This document shows positions 1-7,435 of a DNA stretch of 18,519 nucleotides, in pieces (the first letter of the stretch is position 1; each line of letters starts with the position of its first letter). Where the stretch lies: the NCBI RefSeq assembly GCF_003481985.1, contig NZ_QUMD01000043.1, positions 1 to 18,519 of the forward strand, read 5' to 3'. This stretch comes from Clostridium sp. OF09-36. Its GTDB lineage: Bacteria; Bacillota; Clostridia; Lachnospirales; Lachnospiraceae. The notes under the pieces were generated by a model. That model did no database searches and was not told the origin of the DNA. It saw only the letters and a list, made by a program, of their open reading frames with translations. The translations under genes and the position numbers were made by a program.

Positions 1-741
1 AGCGTGGATTGAAATCCGGGTCTCACAGAAACACTGAGCAAGCTGCGCCGTCGCTTCCTTCGCGGAAGCGTGGATTGAAATGGGAGATCGACAAGGCGGC
101 AAATATTGAGCTAAAAGTCGCTTCCTTCGCGGAAGCGTGGATTGAAATCTGCGTGTAACATGGATACGTCAGGTCTTTACCCGTCGCTTCCTTCGCGGAA
201 GCGTGGATTGAATCAATGATCTGGCAGCGGGCTTTTGGAGTATGGCCGTCGCTTCCTTCGCGGAAGCGTGGAGTTGAAATGAAGTCAATGTCACTCCAGC
301 ACAGTGCAAAGGTGTCGCTTCCTTCGCGGAAGCGTGGATTGAAATCTTAACATAATGGATAGACTCAACCTCTTGCCCCGTCGCTTCCTTCGCGGAAGCG
401 TGGATTGAAATTCATGCAGGGGACTTTAACTTCCCCGTTTGTAACCGTCGCTTCCTTCGCGGAAGCGTGGATTGAAATCTTGTCCAGCATGATCGCACGG
501 TCCACCAGTTTGTCGCTTCCTTCGCGGAAGCGTGGATTGAAATAGGTAGAGTTATGGAAGCCGTGCTGCCATGCAAGTCGCTTCCTTCGCGGAAGCGTGG
601 ATTGAAATCGCTGTTAAAATGTTGTACAGCCCCATTACGAATCGTCGCTTCCTTCGCGGAAGCGTGGATTGAAATAAGCTAGAATACCGGAGCTGTCATA
701 AGTATGAGGCTCGCTTTCCTCGCGTAAGCACAAATTCCAGA
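1..741 (+). CRISPR. CRISPR array A, type I-C, 32-base repeats, left end outside window
   Basis: Repeats start at 50, 117, 183, 248, 314, 380, 447, 512, 577 and 644, with a partial repeat at 1-15 and a decayed one at about 710-741. The repeat begins GTCGCTTCC and ends GTGGATTGAAAT; CGCTTCC and GGAAGCG form a 7-bp stem with loop TTCGC. The eleven spacers are 33-35 bases. The 3' end ATTGAAAT and the stem are typical of type I-C, where Cas5c cuts at the base of the hairpin. Decay at the right end places the leader and promoter to the left, outside the window, so transcription runs toward the cas genes. The repeat at 183-213 lacks one A of the terminal GAAAT; the repeat at 248-280 has an extra G (GGAGTTG). 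Confidence 0.97.
710..741 (+). repeat. Degenerate terminal repeat of array A
   Basis: The segment reads TCGCTTTCCTCGCGTAAGC and then diverges from the consensus (ACAAATTCCAG in place of GTGGATTGAAAT). It sits one spacer length after the last good repeat. Decay at the leader-distal end is normal for CRISPR arrays, because new repeats are copied at the leader end. The right half of the hairpin is disturbed, so the last spacer may not be processed normally at its 3' side. Confidence 0.8.
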
Positions 742-770
742 AATATCCAGTATCTTAAATACCTGGCATT

Positions 771-797
771 TTTATAGTACACCTATACAATTATAAT
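771..797 (+). promoter_or_regulatory. Candidate promoter of the cas operon
   Basis: A perfect -10 box TATAAT lies at 792-797, 36 bases before the HIRAN gene start at 834. The best -35 candidates are poor (TTTATA at 771-776 with 15-base spacing, or T-rich sequence at 769-774 with 17-base spacing). It lies in the short gap between array A and the first gene, and I see no equally good promoter between the later cas genes. Read-through from array A is also possible, since no terminator separates them. Confidence 0.5.
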
Positions 798-833
798 GTA
801 ACACAACAAGAACATTATATGAGGAGGGTGTAT

Positions 834-1148
834 ATGGCAGAATTATATTTTACAATTTCTGGCTGTAAACATTATTACGGCACGGATTTTATGGAGAAGG
901 GCATGAAAGTCCAACTCGTAAAAGAACCGGACAATGAATTTGACAAAGAAGCCATTCAGGTAATGGTAAAAGGCCTCGGAAAATGTGGTTATGTGGCGAA
1001 TAGTCCTTATACTGTAAAGGGAGAATCCATGAGTGCCGGAAGATTGTATGATAAGATCGGAGATACGGCAAAGGGAAAGATTTTGTTTGTTTTGGATCAG
1101 GGTGTGTTATGTAAGATCACAGATACAGGAATAAAAAGTGAAGAATAG
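834..1148 (+). CDS. HIRAN-domain protein, first gene of the type I-C cas operon
   Basis: This is a 104-residue protein starting MAELYFTISGCKHYYG. The ATG at 834 is chosen because AGGAGG (822-827) lies 6 bases before it; the upstream in-frame ATG at 819 overlaps that site. The pattern fits a small HIRAN domain: an opening strand with SGCKHYYG, then VKEPDNEFDKEAIQV, then GKCGYVANS. HIRAN domains in HLTF-type helicases bind DNA 3' ends, and stand-alone versions occur beside bacterial DNA-processing genes. It lies 45 bases before cas3 and probably shares its transcript. It is not a core I-C gene. A DNA-end-sensing or accessory role is inference. The domain call rests on the motif pattern only. 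Confidence 0.75.
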   Translation: MAELYFTISGCKHYYGTDFMEKGMKVQLVKEPDNEFDKEAIQVMVKGLGKCGYVANSPYTVKGESMSAGRLYDKIGDTAKGKILFVLDQGVLCKITDTGIKSEE

Positions 1149-1193
1149 AGAAGGTGTTTGTTTCGTTGCGCATTGCGCGGAAAGGAATGTACT

Positions 1194-3329
1194 GTGAAAT
1201 ATATTGCACACAAAGATGGAGAACGGCAACAGTCAGTTTTGGATCATTTGGAAGGTACTGCGAATTTGGCTGGAACTTTTGCAGAAGCTTTTGACAAACG
1301 GGATTGGGGATACTGTTGTGGAATGCTTCATGACATAGGAAAGTATTCTGATGAATTTCAAAAAAAGATTCAAACTGAAAGTGATGACCGGGTTGATCAC
1401 GCGACTGCCGGTGCACAGGAGTGTGAGAAAAAAGGTGGGCTTTATCCGATATTAGAATATTGTATCGCAGGTCACCATGCGGGGTTACCGGATTACGGAA
1501 ATAAGTCTGAACGTTCCTCACTGGTTGGCCGATTGAAAAAAAGAATACCAGATTATCATCATTATGCGGATGAGATAACATTTCCGCAATTACAAACAAT
1601 GCCGTTTGATCCGAACATGACGCCAGATCCGGATTTTTCATTGAGTGTATTTATCCGTATGCTGTATTCCTGCCTGGTAGATGCGGATTTTCTGGATATG
1701 GAATGTTTTATGCAAAATGGTAAGACGGAGCGGGAACAGGGCGAAGCTATGAATGTTCTCTTGAAAAAACTTGAAGATCATATTGTGGATTGGCTGAACG
1801 TGAAAGATATTGATACAATCAATGGAAGACGAACCGAAATTTTACAGCATTGCATGGAAACAGGGCAGAGCGCAGAACGTGGTTTGTTCCGGCTGACTGT
1901 TCCAACAGGCGGCGGAAAAACAGTGGCATCGCTTGCATTTGCCCTCTGTCATGCGGCAGCACACCATATGGATCATATTATTTATGTCATTCCTTACACC
2001 AGTATCATCGAGCAGAATGCAGGTGTATTTCGGGAAATTTTAGGAGATCAGAATGTTCTGGAACATCATAGCAATATAGATTACACCAGTTCAGAAGAAC
2101 TCCGGCCTATGCAGCTGGCCACGGAAAACTGGGACAAGCCGGTTGTGGTGACAACGAATGTACAGTTCTTTGAATCTTTGTTTGCCAATAAATCGTCAAA
2201 ATGCAGAAAACTTCATAATATTGCCAATAGTGTAATTATATTTGATGAAGCGCAGATGTTTCCAATTGAATATCTGAAACCTTGTCTGCTGATGCTGGAG
2301 GAATTGGCAGCAAATTACCGCTCCAGCATTGTTTTGTGTACAGCTACGCAGCCTGCATTCACAGAGCTGTTTCGAAAATCATGGAAGATTACGGAGTTGT
2401 GTCCACGAATAGAAGAGCAGTTTTCTTTCTTTAAACGGGCACAGTTTGAAAATATTGGAGTCGTGTCCGAGGAAGTCATGGCAGAACGTCTGCTGGGAGA
2501 ACATCAGGCACTTTGTGTTGTGAATACCAAAAAACGGGTACAACATCTGTATCAGCGTTTGAAGGGCGATGGTGTATTTCATTTATCAACGACGATGTAT
2601 CCCAATCATAGAAGAAGAGTTTTGAAATTGATACGCAGCCGGCTGAAGCAGGGAGAAACATGTATCCTGATTTCTACCAGCCTGGTAGAGGCAGGGGTTG
2701 ATCTTGATTTTGAAACCGTGTACCGCCAGATCGCAGGTGTAGATTCTATGATCCAGGCAGCAGGAAGATGCAACAGGGAAGGAAAACGGCCGCTCCAGGA
2801 TAGCCGGGTTTATATTTTTGATTTTGAAGGTGCAGAGAATGTCCCAAGCCAGAGACAACAGATGGATGCGGCCAAATCTCTTTTAAAAGATGGTGCTGAT
2901 CTTTCAGATCCAGAAAGTATTACCTGTTATTTTAAGATGTTATACCATTATAAAGAAGATCAGATGGATAAAAAAGAGGTACTGTCTGAATTTAAAAACA
3001 AGGATTATCATTTTGCGAAAGTCGGAAATGAATTCCGTCTGATTGAAGAAGGCAATAAAACTGTTTTTATCAATCGGGAGGAAGAAGCTGGCCAGATTTT
3101 ACAGCAGCTGCGTTTTCAGGGATATACGAAAGGTACATTGCGGAAAGCCCAGCAATATTGTGTCAGTATTTATGACAAAGAGTTTGAAAAAATGAATGGT
3201 GCCGGGATGTTACGGCCGATTTCAGAGGATCTGGAAGATTTCTATGAACTGATTTTAGATACCCAGTATACGGATGAGATGGGACTTGATTTGGGTGTTG
3301 AGCAGGGTATGGCATTATTTATCGGATGA
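1194..3329 (+). CDS. cas3: CRISPR-associated helicase-nuclease Cas3 (type I-C)
   Basis: This ATP-dependent helicase and HD nuclease is recruited by Cascade to the R-loop and degrades the non-target DNA strand. I start it at GTG 1194, giving 711 residues beginning (M)KYIAHKDGERQQS, because AAAGGAA lies about 7 bases upstream and this is the usual family start; a TTG at 1158 would add 12 residues. The HD domain is at the N-terminus (HD at about 46-47 in MLHDIGK, later HATAGA and AGHHAG). Helicase motifs follow in order: PTGGGKT (Walker A, about 237-243), FDEAQ (motif II, about 350-354), CTATQ (motif III), TSLVEAGVDLDF (motif V) and QAAGRCNREGK (motif VI). All key motifs are intact. A 134-base gap with no clear promoter separates it from cas5. 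Confidence 0.97.
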   Translation: MKYIAHKDGERQQSVLDHLEGTANLAGTFAEAFDKRDWGYCCGMLHDIGKYSDEFQKKIQTESDDRVDHATAGAQECEKKGGLYPILEYCIAGHHAGLPDYGNKSERSSLVGRLKKRIPDYHHYADEITFPQLQTMPFDPNMTPDPDFSLSVFIRMLYSCLVDADFLDMECFMQNGKTEREQGEAMNVLLKKLEDHIVDWLNVKDIDTINGRRTEILQHCMETGQSAERGLFRLTVPTGGGKTVASLAFALCHAAAHHMDHIIYVIPYTSIIEQNAGVFREILGDQNVLEHHSNIDYTSSEELRPMQLATENWDKPVVVTTNVQFFESLFANKSSKCRKLHNIANSVIIFDEAQMFPIEYLKPCLLMLEELAANYRSSIVLCTATQPAFTELFRKSWKITELCPRIEEQFSFFKRAQFENIGVVSEEVMAERLLGEHQALCVVNTKKRVQHLYQRLKGDGVFHLSTTMYPNHRRRVLKLIRSRLKQGETCILISTSLVEAGVDLDFETVYRQIAGVDSMIQAAGRCNREGKRPLQDSRVYIFDFEGAENVPSQRQQMDAAKSLLKDGADLSDPESITCYFKMLYHYKEDQMDKKEVLSEFKNKDYHFAKVGNEFRLIEEGNKTVFINREEEAGQILQQLRFQGYTKGTLRKAQQYCVSIYDKEFEKMNGAGMLRPISEDLEDFYELILDTQYTDEMGLDLGVEQGMALFIG

Positions 3330-3463
3330 ATGGTTGGCCGATTTGAAATGAGAAGAATCGGAAAATCCTGTTACTGGACATGTATGTGTGAATGGTAATC
3401 ACAGAGGTATCGGTGAATGGAAGAAATTTGTAATTATGGAAATATAGGAAAGGGGTGAATACT

Positions 3464-4126
3464 ATGGCTGTGGGAGTTAAGGTCCGTGTCTGGGGACCGT
3501 ATGCATTATTCACCAGACCGGAAATGAAAGTAGAACGATGTTCGTACGATGTCATAACACCGTCTGCAGCAAGGGGAATTTTGGAGGCGGTATACTGGCA
3601 TCCGGGGTTGAAATGGGTCGTAGATAAAATCTATGTCAAAAAGCCGATCCGTTTCACGAGTGTGCGGAGAAATGAGGTAAAGAGCAAGATCTCTGCAAGT
3701 AATGTACTGCAAGTGTATAATGGAGTAGACAAACCACTTTATCTCAATACAAAAGAAGATATCGTGCAGCGGGCATCCATTATTTTGACCGACGTGGAAT
3801 ATGTGATTGAAGCACATTTTGAAATGACGGATTATGCAAGCAAAACGGATAATCCTGGAAAGTTTAAGGATATTACCATGAGGCGCTTAAGGAGGGGGGA
3901 ATGTTATCATATGCCTTATTTTGGTTGCAGGGAGTTCCCGGCGCATTTTGCTTTGTGTGAAGAGGACGAAGTACAAACCTGGTATGATGCAATACCGGAA
4001 AAAGATCTGGGTTACATGTTGTATGATCTGGATTATTCGGACCAAAACGACATCCAGCCTATGTTTTTCCGGGCCGTTATGAAACGTGGATGCATTGATC
4101 TGAGAAACTGTGAGGTGATACGGTGA
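3464..4126 (+). CDS. cas5c: Cas5c (Cas5d), crRNA-processing subunit of type I-C Cascade
   Basis: In type I-C, which lacks Cas6, Cas5c is the metal-independent endoribonuclease that cuts the pre-crRNA and then holds its 5' handle. The protein has 220 residues. The ATG at 3464 is chosen over the upstream GTG at 3455 because GGAAAGGGG lies about 8 bases before it and the product opens MAVGVKVRVWGPYALFTRPE, the family start. Further family signatures are the TPSAARGILEAVYWHP block (about 32-47) and CYHMPYFGCREFP in the C-terminal half. The tyrosine at about 44 matches the position of an important active-site tyrosine in characterised homologues; I do not assign other catalytic residues. Its stop overlaps the cas8c start by 4 bases, indicating coupled translation. 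Confidence 0.96.
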   Translation: MAVGVKVRVWGPYALFTRPEMKVERCSYDVITPSAARGILEAVYWHPGLKWVVDKIYVKKPIRFTSVRRNEVKSKISASNVLQVYNGVDKPLYLNTKEDIVQRASIILTDVEYVIEAHFEMTDYASKTDNPGKFKDITMRRLRRGECYHMPYFGCREFPAHFALCEEDEVQTWYDAIPEKDLGYMLYDLDYSDQNDIQPMFFRAVMKRGCIDLRNCEVIR

Positions 4127-5862
4127 TTCTGGAAACATTGGTCAGGCATTATGAAAATTTAGCAAAACAGGGAAGCGTTTCTAAACTGGGCTGGTGTCAG
4201 GCAAAAGTTTCATATGGGATTAATCTTACAAAAGATGGAACGGTGAAGGAAATTCTGTCTTTAAAGCATGAAGAAGAACGTGGAAAAAGGAAAGTCTTGC
4301 AGCCGGCACAGAAGTCGGTGCCACAAATGGTAACCAGGTCTTCTGGCGTTGCGGCCAATTATCTTTGCGATAATTCCAAGTATTTGCTGGGAATTGATAA
4401 AGACGGAAGCTCTGGCCGTGTGCAAGATTGCTTTTTAGCAGAGAAAGAAAAACATTTGAAATTACTTCAAAACGTGGATAGTACTATGGCAAACGCAGTC
4501 CGTACCTATTTTGAAACATGGAATCCTTCACAGGCAAGCGAAAATGCGTTAATACGGGAACACTGGGATGAAATTACAGATGGCGGCAACCTGATTTTTT
4601 GCATGAATGAAGAGGAAGCGCAGGATGATGCTGCCATTCGCGCAGGCTGGGATGAAACTCAGACTGGAGACGATCAGAAAACAGATGGCATCTGCATGGT
4701 GACTGGGAAACCGGCTGAAATATCACGAATTCACAGGACGATAAAAGGGGTAGCGGGAGCGCAGTCCAGCGGTGCTGCCCTGGTTTCCTTTAATGCACCG
4801 GCCTTTGAATCGTATGGAAAAGAGCAGAGTTATAATGCTCCGGTCGGAAAGTATGCGGAGTTTGCGTATACGACAGCGTTGAATTATCTGCTGGATCAGA
4901 ATAAATACCGGCTTCAGCTTGGCGATACCATGATTGTATACTGGGCTGAAAGCGGGCAGGAAGCGTGCCAGAAAGCATTCTCGTTTGTGATAACGCCCAA
5001 TCATGATAATCAGAGAGAAATCCAGAAAGTGTTTGATGGTTTACAAAAGCAGAAATATATCGATCTGGATGATATTGAGATTGACCCGGAACAAAAATTT
5101 TATATTCTGGGGATTGCACCGAATGCAGCACGATTATCTGTGCGTTTCTTTTATGAAGATTCTTTTGGAAATATATTGGAAAACATTGCTGCGCATTACC
5201 GGAACATGGATATCGTAAAACCCAAATGGGAGGAACGGGAATATCTTGGTGTTCGGGAGATGTTAGATGAAACGGCCAATCAGAAATCGAAAGATAAAAA
5301 GCCGGTGCCCAATATGGCAGCTATGGTTATGCAGGCCGTCATATCCGGCGACCGGTATCCAGCAAGTCTGTTTACAGATCTGCTGATCCGGATTCGCGCG
5401 GAACAGGGAACTGTTACCTGGGGGCGCGCAGCCATGATAAAAGCATATTTGATCCGCAATTGCAATTGGGAGAAAGGGGAGGATTATATGGGATTGAATA
5501 AAGAAAGCCGGGATAAGGCTTATGTGCTGGGACGCTTATTTGCCGTGTTGGAATCGATTCAGAAGGATGCAAATTTGGAAATCAAAGCCACGATCCGGGA
5601 TCGCTATTTCAATTCCGCATGTGCGACTCCGGCAGTTGTATTTCCGGTCCTGATTAAGCTTAAGAATAGTCATATCAAAAAGCTGGAGCGGGAGAAGACG
5701 AAGTTAAAGGATGATTATGAAGAACTCTTGGCTGAAATCATGGACAAATTGGAAGAAGAAACAAGTTTTCCATTGCGCCTGACTTTGGAGGAGCAGGGGA
5801 AGTTTGACCTTGGGTATTACCATCAGATGCAGGAAAAATATAAGAAACGGGAGGATAAGTAA
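4123..5862 (+). CDS. cas8c: Cas8c (Csd1), large subunit of type I-C Cascade
   Basis: Cas8c recognises the PAM and helps open the target duplex. The protein has 579 residues, normal for Csd1, starting at GTG 4123 inside the cas5 stop region (GTGA overlap). Recognisable segments are the N-terminal (M)ILETLVRHYENLAKQG, the SSGVAANYLCDNSKYLLGID region (about 72-92), VSFNAPAFESYGKEQS (about 220-235), the ILGIAPNAARLSVRFF block (about 328-343) and the helical C-terminus. The next gene begins directly after the stop. A strong ribosome site inside the coding region (5475-5482) precedes an in-frame ATG at 5488, so this mRNA very probably also makes the small subunit Cas11c. Confidence 0.96.
   Translation: MILETLVRHYENLAKQGSVSKLGWCQAKVSYGINLTKDGTVKEILSLKHEEERGKRKVLQPAQKSVPQMVTRSSGVAANYLCDNSKYLLGIDKDGSSGRVQDCFLAEKEKHLKLLQNVDSTMANAVRTYFETWNPSQASENALIREHWDEITDGGNLIFCMNEEEAQDDAAIRAGWDETQTGDDQKTDGICMVTGKPAEISRIHRTIKGVAGAQSSGAALVSFNAPAFESYGKEQSYNAPVGKYAEFAYTTALNYLLDQNKYRLQLGDTMIVYWAESGQEACQKAFSFVITPNHDNQREIQKVFDGLQKQKYIDLDDIEIDPEQKFYILGIAPNAARLSVRFFYEDSFGNILENIAAHYRNMDIVKPKWEEREYLGVREMLDETANQKSKDKKPVPNMAAMVMQAVISGDRYPASLFTDLLIRIRAEQGTVTWGRAAMIKAYLIRNCNWEKGEDYMGLNKESRDKAYVLGRLFAVLESIQKDANLEIKATIRDRYFNSACATPAVVFPVLIKLKNSHIKKLEREKTKLKDDYEELLAEIMDKLEEETSFPLRLTLEEQGKFDLGYYHQMQEKYKKREDK
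5475..5490 (+). promoter_or_regulatory. Internal ribosome binding site for Cas11c
   Basis: AGGGGAGG followed by ATTAT and ATG lies inside cas8c, in frame. The purine run codes for Lys-Gly-Glu-Asp there and appears to serve both reading and re-initiation. Confidence 0.8.
5488..5862 (+). CDS. cas11c: Cas11c small subunit by internal initiation within cas8c
   Basis: Type I-C systems are known to make the Cascade small subunit from an internal start in cas8c (Desulfovibrio and Neisseria work). Here AGGGGAGG at 5475-5482 lies 5 bases before an in-frame ATG at 5488-5490 (codon 456 of cas8c). The product would be 124 residues, starting MGLNKESRDKAYVLGRLFAV, all helical in character, with a lysine/glutamate-rich segment (LKNSHIKKLEREKTKLKDDY). 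Length, position and predicted fold match known Cas11c. The ribosome site is as good as that of any gene in the operon and has no other obvious use. In vivo production is inferred. Confidence 0.85.
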   Translation: MGLNKESRDKAYVLGRLFAVLESIQKDANLEIKATIRDRYFNSACATPAVVFPVLIKLKNSHIKKLEREKTKLKDDYEELLAEIMDKLEEETSFPLRLTLEEQGKFDLGYYHQMQEKYKKREDK

Positions 5863-6774
5863 ATGGCTGAAGCAATCAAAAACCGATATGAATTTGTCGC
5901 ATTATTTGATGTGGAGAATGGAAATCCAAACGGAGATCCGGATGCAGGAAATATGCCGCGTATCGATCCGGAAAGTGGTCTGGGGCTGGTTACCGATGTC
6001 TGCCTAAAACGGAAAATCCGCAATTATATTGACCTGGTAAAGGAAGGGGAACCTGGGTATCAGATTTACATTCGCGAGGATGTTCCGTTAAACCGGAGTG
6101 ACCGCACAGCATGTGAGTCCATGGGAATCACAGAAACGGATGAGAAGAAAGTGACGGAAGAATTGAAAAAGTTAAAGAAAAATGATCCGGATGCAGATGT
6201 GAAGATCCGTGATTACATGTGCAGCAACTTTTTTGATATCCGTACCTTTGGAGCTGTTATGACAACCTTTGTAAAGGCAGCATTGAACTGTGGACAGGTG
6301 CGTGGTCCGGTACAGCTTGGATTTGCGCGGAGCATTGATCCGATTATCAGTCAGGAAGTTGCTATCACCCGCGTTGCCATCACGACCGAAAAAGATGCGG
6401 AAAGCAAGAGCACGGAAATGGGACGGAAGAATATTGTTCCGTATGGCCTTTACCGGGTAGAGGGGTATGTCTCTGCGAATCTGGCAAGAAAGGTGACTGG
6501 ATTTTCGGAAGAAGATCTGGAACTTTTATGGGAGGCGATCATCAATATGTTTGAGCATGATCACTCTGCAGCCCGCGGGAAAATGGCTGTGAGAGAGCTG
6601 ATCGTATTCAAACACAGTAAGGAGCTGGGGGATTGTCCGGCCTATAAACTGTTTGATGCAGTTGAAGTGAAATGCAAGGAGGATGTTGTATATCCGAGAA
6701 AATATCAGGATTACACCGTATGTGTGCACACAGAAAATATCCCGGAGACCGTATCTGTGAAAAGGATGATATAA
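5863..6774 (+). CDS. cas7c: Cas7c (Csd2), crRNA-binding backbone subunit of Cascade
   Basis: Cas7 subunits polymerise along the crRNA and present the spacer for base pairing with the target. The protein has 303 residues and begins MAEAIKNRYEFVALFDVENG. Family signatures include NGNPNGDPDAGNMPR (about 20-34), TDVCLKRKIRNYI (about 44-56), SNFFDIRTFGAVM (about 121-133), the VRGPVQLGFARSIDPI block (about 146-161) and AARGKMAVREL. The ATG follows the cas8c stop with no gap, with GGGAGGATAAG as ribosome site inside the end of cas8c. The last base of its stop is the first base of the cas4 ATG. I see no defects. Multiple copies per complex are expected from the family. Confidence 0.97.
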   Translation: MAEAIKNRYEFVALFDVENGNPNGDPDAGNMPRIDPESGLGLVTDVCLKRKIRNYIDLVKEGEPGYQIYIREDVPLNRSDRTACESMGITETDEKKVTEELKKLKKNDPDADVKIRDYMCSNFFDIRTFGAVMTTFVKAALNCGQVRGPVQLGFARSIDPIISQEVAITRVAITTEKDAESKSTEMGRKNIVPYGLYRVEGYVSANLARKVTGFSEEDLELLWEAIINMFEHDHSAARGKMAVRELIVFKHSKELGDCPAYKLFDAVEVKCKEDVVYPRKYQDYTVCVHTENIPETVSVKRMI

Positions 6775-7435
6775 TGGAATATTCCGAAGATGATTATTTG
6801 ATGATATCTGGTATTCAGCATTTAAATTCTGCAGGAGACAGTGGGCGCTGATTCATATTGAGCAGCAGTGGACGGAAAATGAACATACCGTGATTGGAGA
6901 ACTGATGCACAAAAAGGCACACGACCCTTACATTACTGAGAAACGGAAAGATACAATCATCGCCCGTGCGCTTCCGGTATCATCCAGAATTATGGGAATC
7001 AGCGGGGAATGTGACATCGTGGAGTTTCATAAATGCGAAGACGGAATTCAGTTGTATGGACACCGGGGCACGTATTCTGTGTACCCGGTAGAATACAAGA
7101 AAGGAAAAACCAAACATTCGGAGGAAGATATCCTTCAGCTTGTTGCACAGGCTATGTGTCTGGAAGAAATGTTTTCGACAGAGATACCAGAAGGTGCACT
7201 TTTTTACGGCGAAACCAGAAGGCGCGAAGTAGTACCGGTTACAGATGATCTGCGGACTGAAGTAAAAGCAATGTTTCAGGAAATGCACCAGTATTTTGCA
7301 CGCAGATATACACCGAAAGTGAAACCGAGTAAGGTATGTAATTCCTGTTCTCTAAAAGATCTGTGTCTGCCAAAACTGGCAAGGAGCGGGACTGTAAAAC
7401 ATTATCTTGAGCAAAAGCTGGAGGAAACCGAATGA
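6774..7435 (+). CDS. cas4: Cas4 RecB-like exonuclease, with apparent one-base frameshift
   Basis: Cas4 trims and orients prespacers by PAM for Cas1-Cas2. The true start is ATG 6774, overlapping the cas7 stop; it reads MEYSEDDYLMISGIQH and then goes out of frame, stopping at 6849-6851. From about 6824 the -1 frame continues the family sequence KFCRRQWALIHIEQQW and runs open to 7435. Restoring one T in TTT (6821-6823) makes a normal 220-residue Cas4. Nuclease motifs are present (SGECDIVEFH; YPVEYKKGK), as are the iron-sulphur cysteines: one in FCRRQW at the break and three in VCNSCSLKDLC. A product starting at GTG 6890 would lack the first cysteine. The break lies on a T-TTA-AAT slippery heptamer. 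Sequencing error, mutation or frameshifting are all open. Confidence 0.9.

Noticed and set aside
676..833. Last spacer of array A acting as an autoregulatory guide against the cas promoter
   Set aside because: I compared the spacer starts with 741-833 by eye on both strands and saw no seed match. A full search against the genome would be needed to be sure.
1117..1641. 174-codon minus-strand frame opposite cas3
   Set aside because: It lies entirely in the shadow of the HIRAN and cas3 genes, with no ribosome site or recognisable family.
7407..7431. TTG 7407 as the real cas1 start
   Set aside because: It gives MSKSWRKPNEEIIEYA, unlike any Cas1 start, and lies inside cas4. The ATG at 7432 gives the family start MKKLLNTLY in a different frame.
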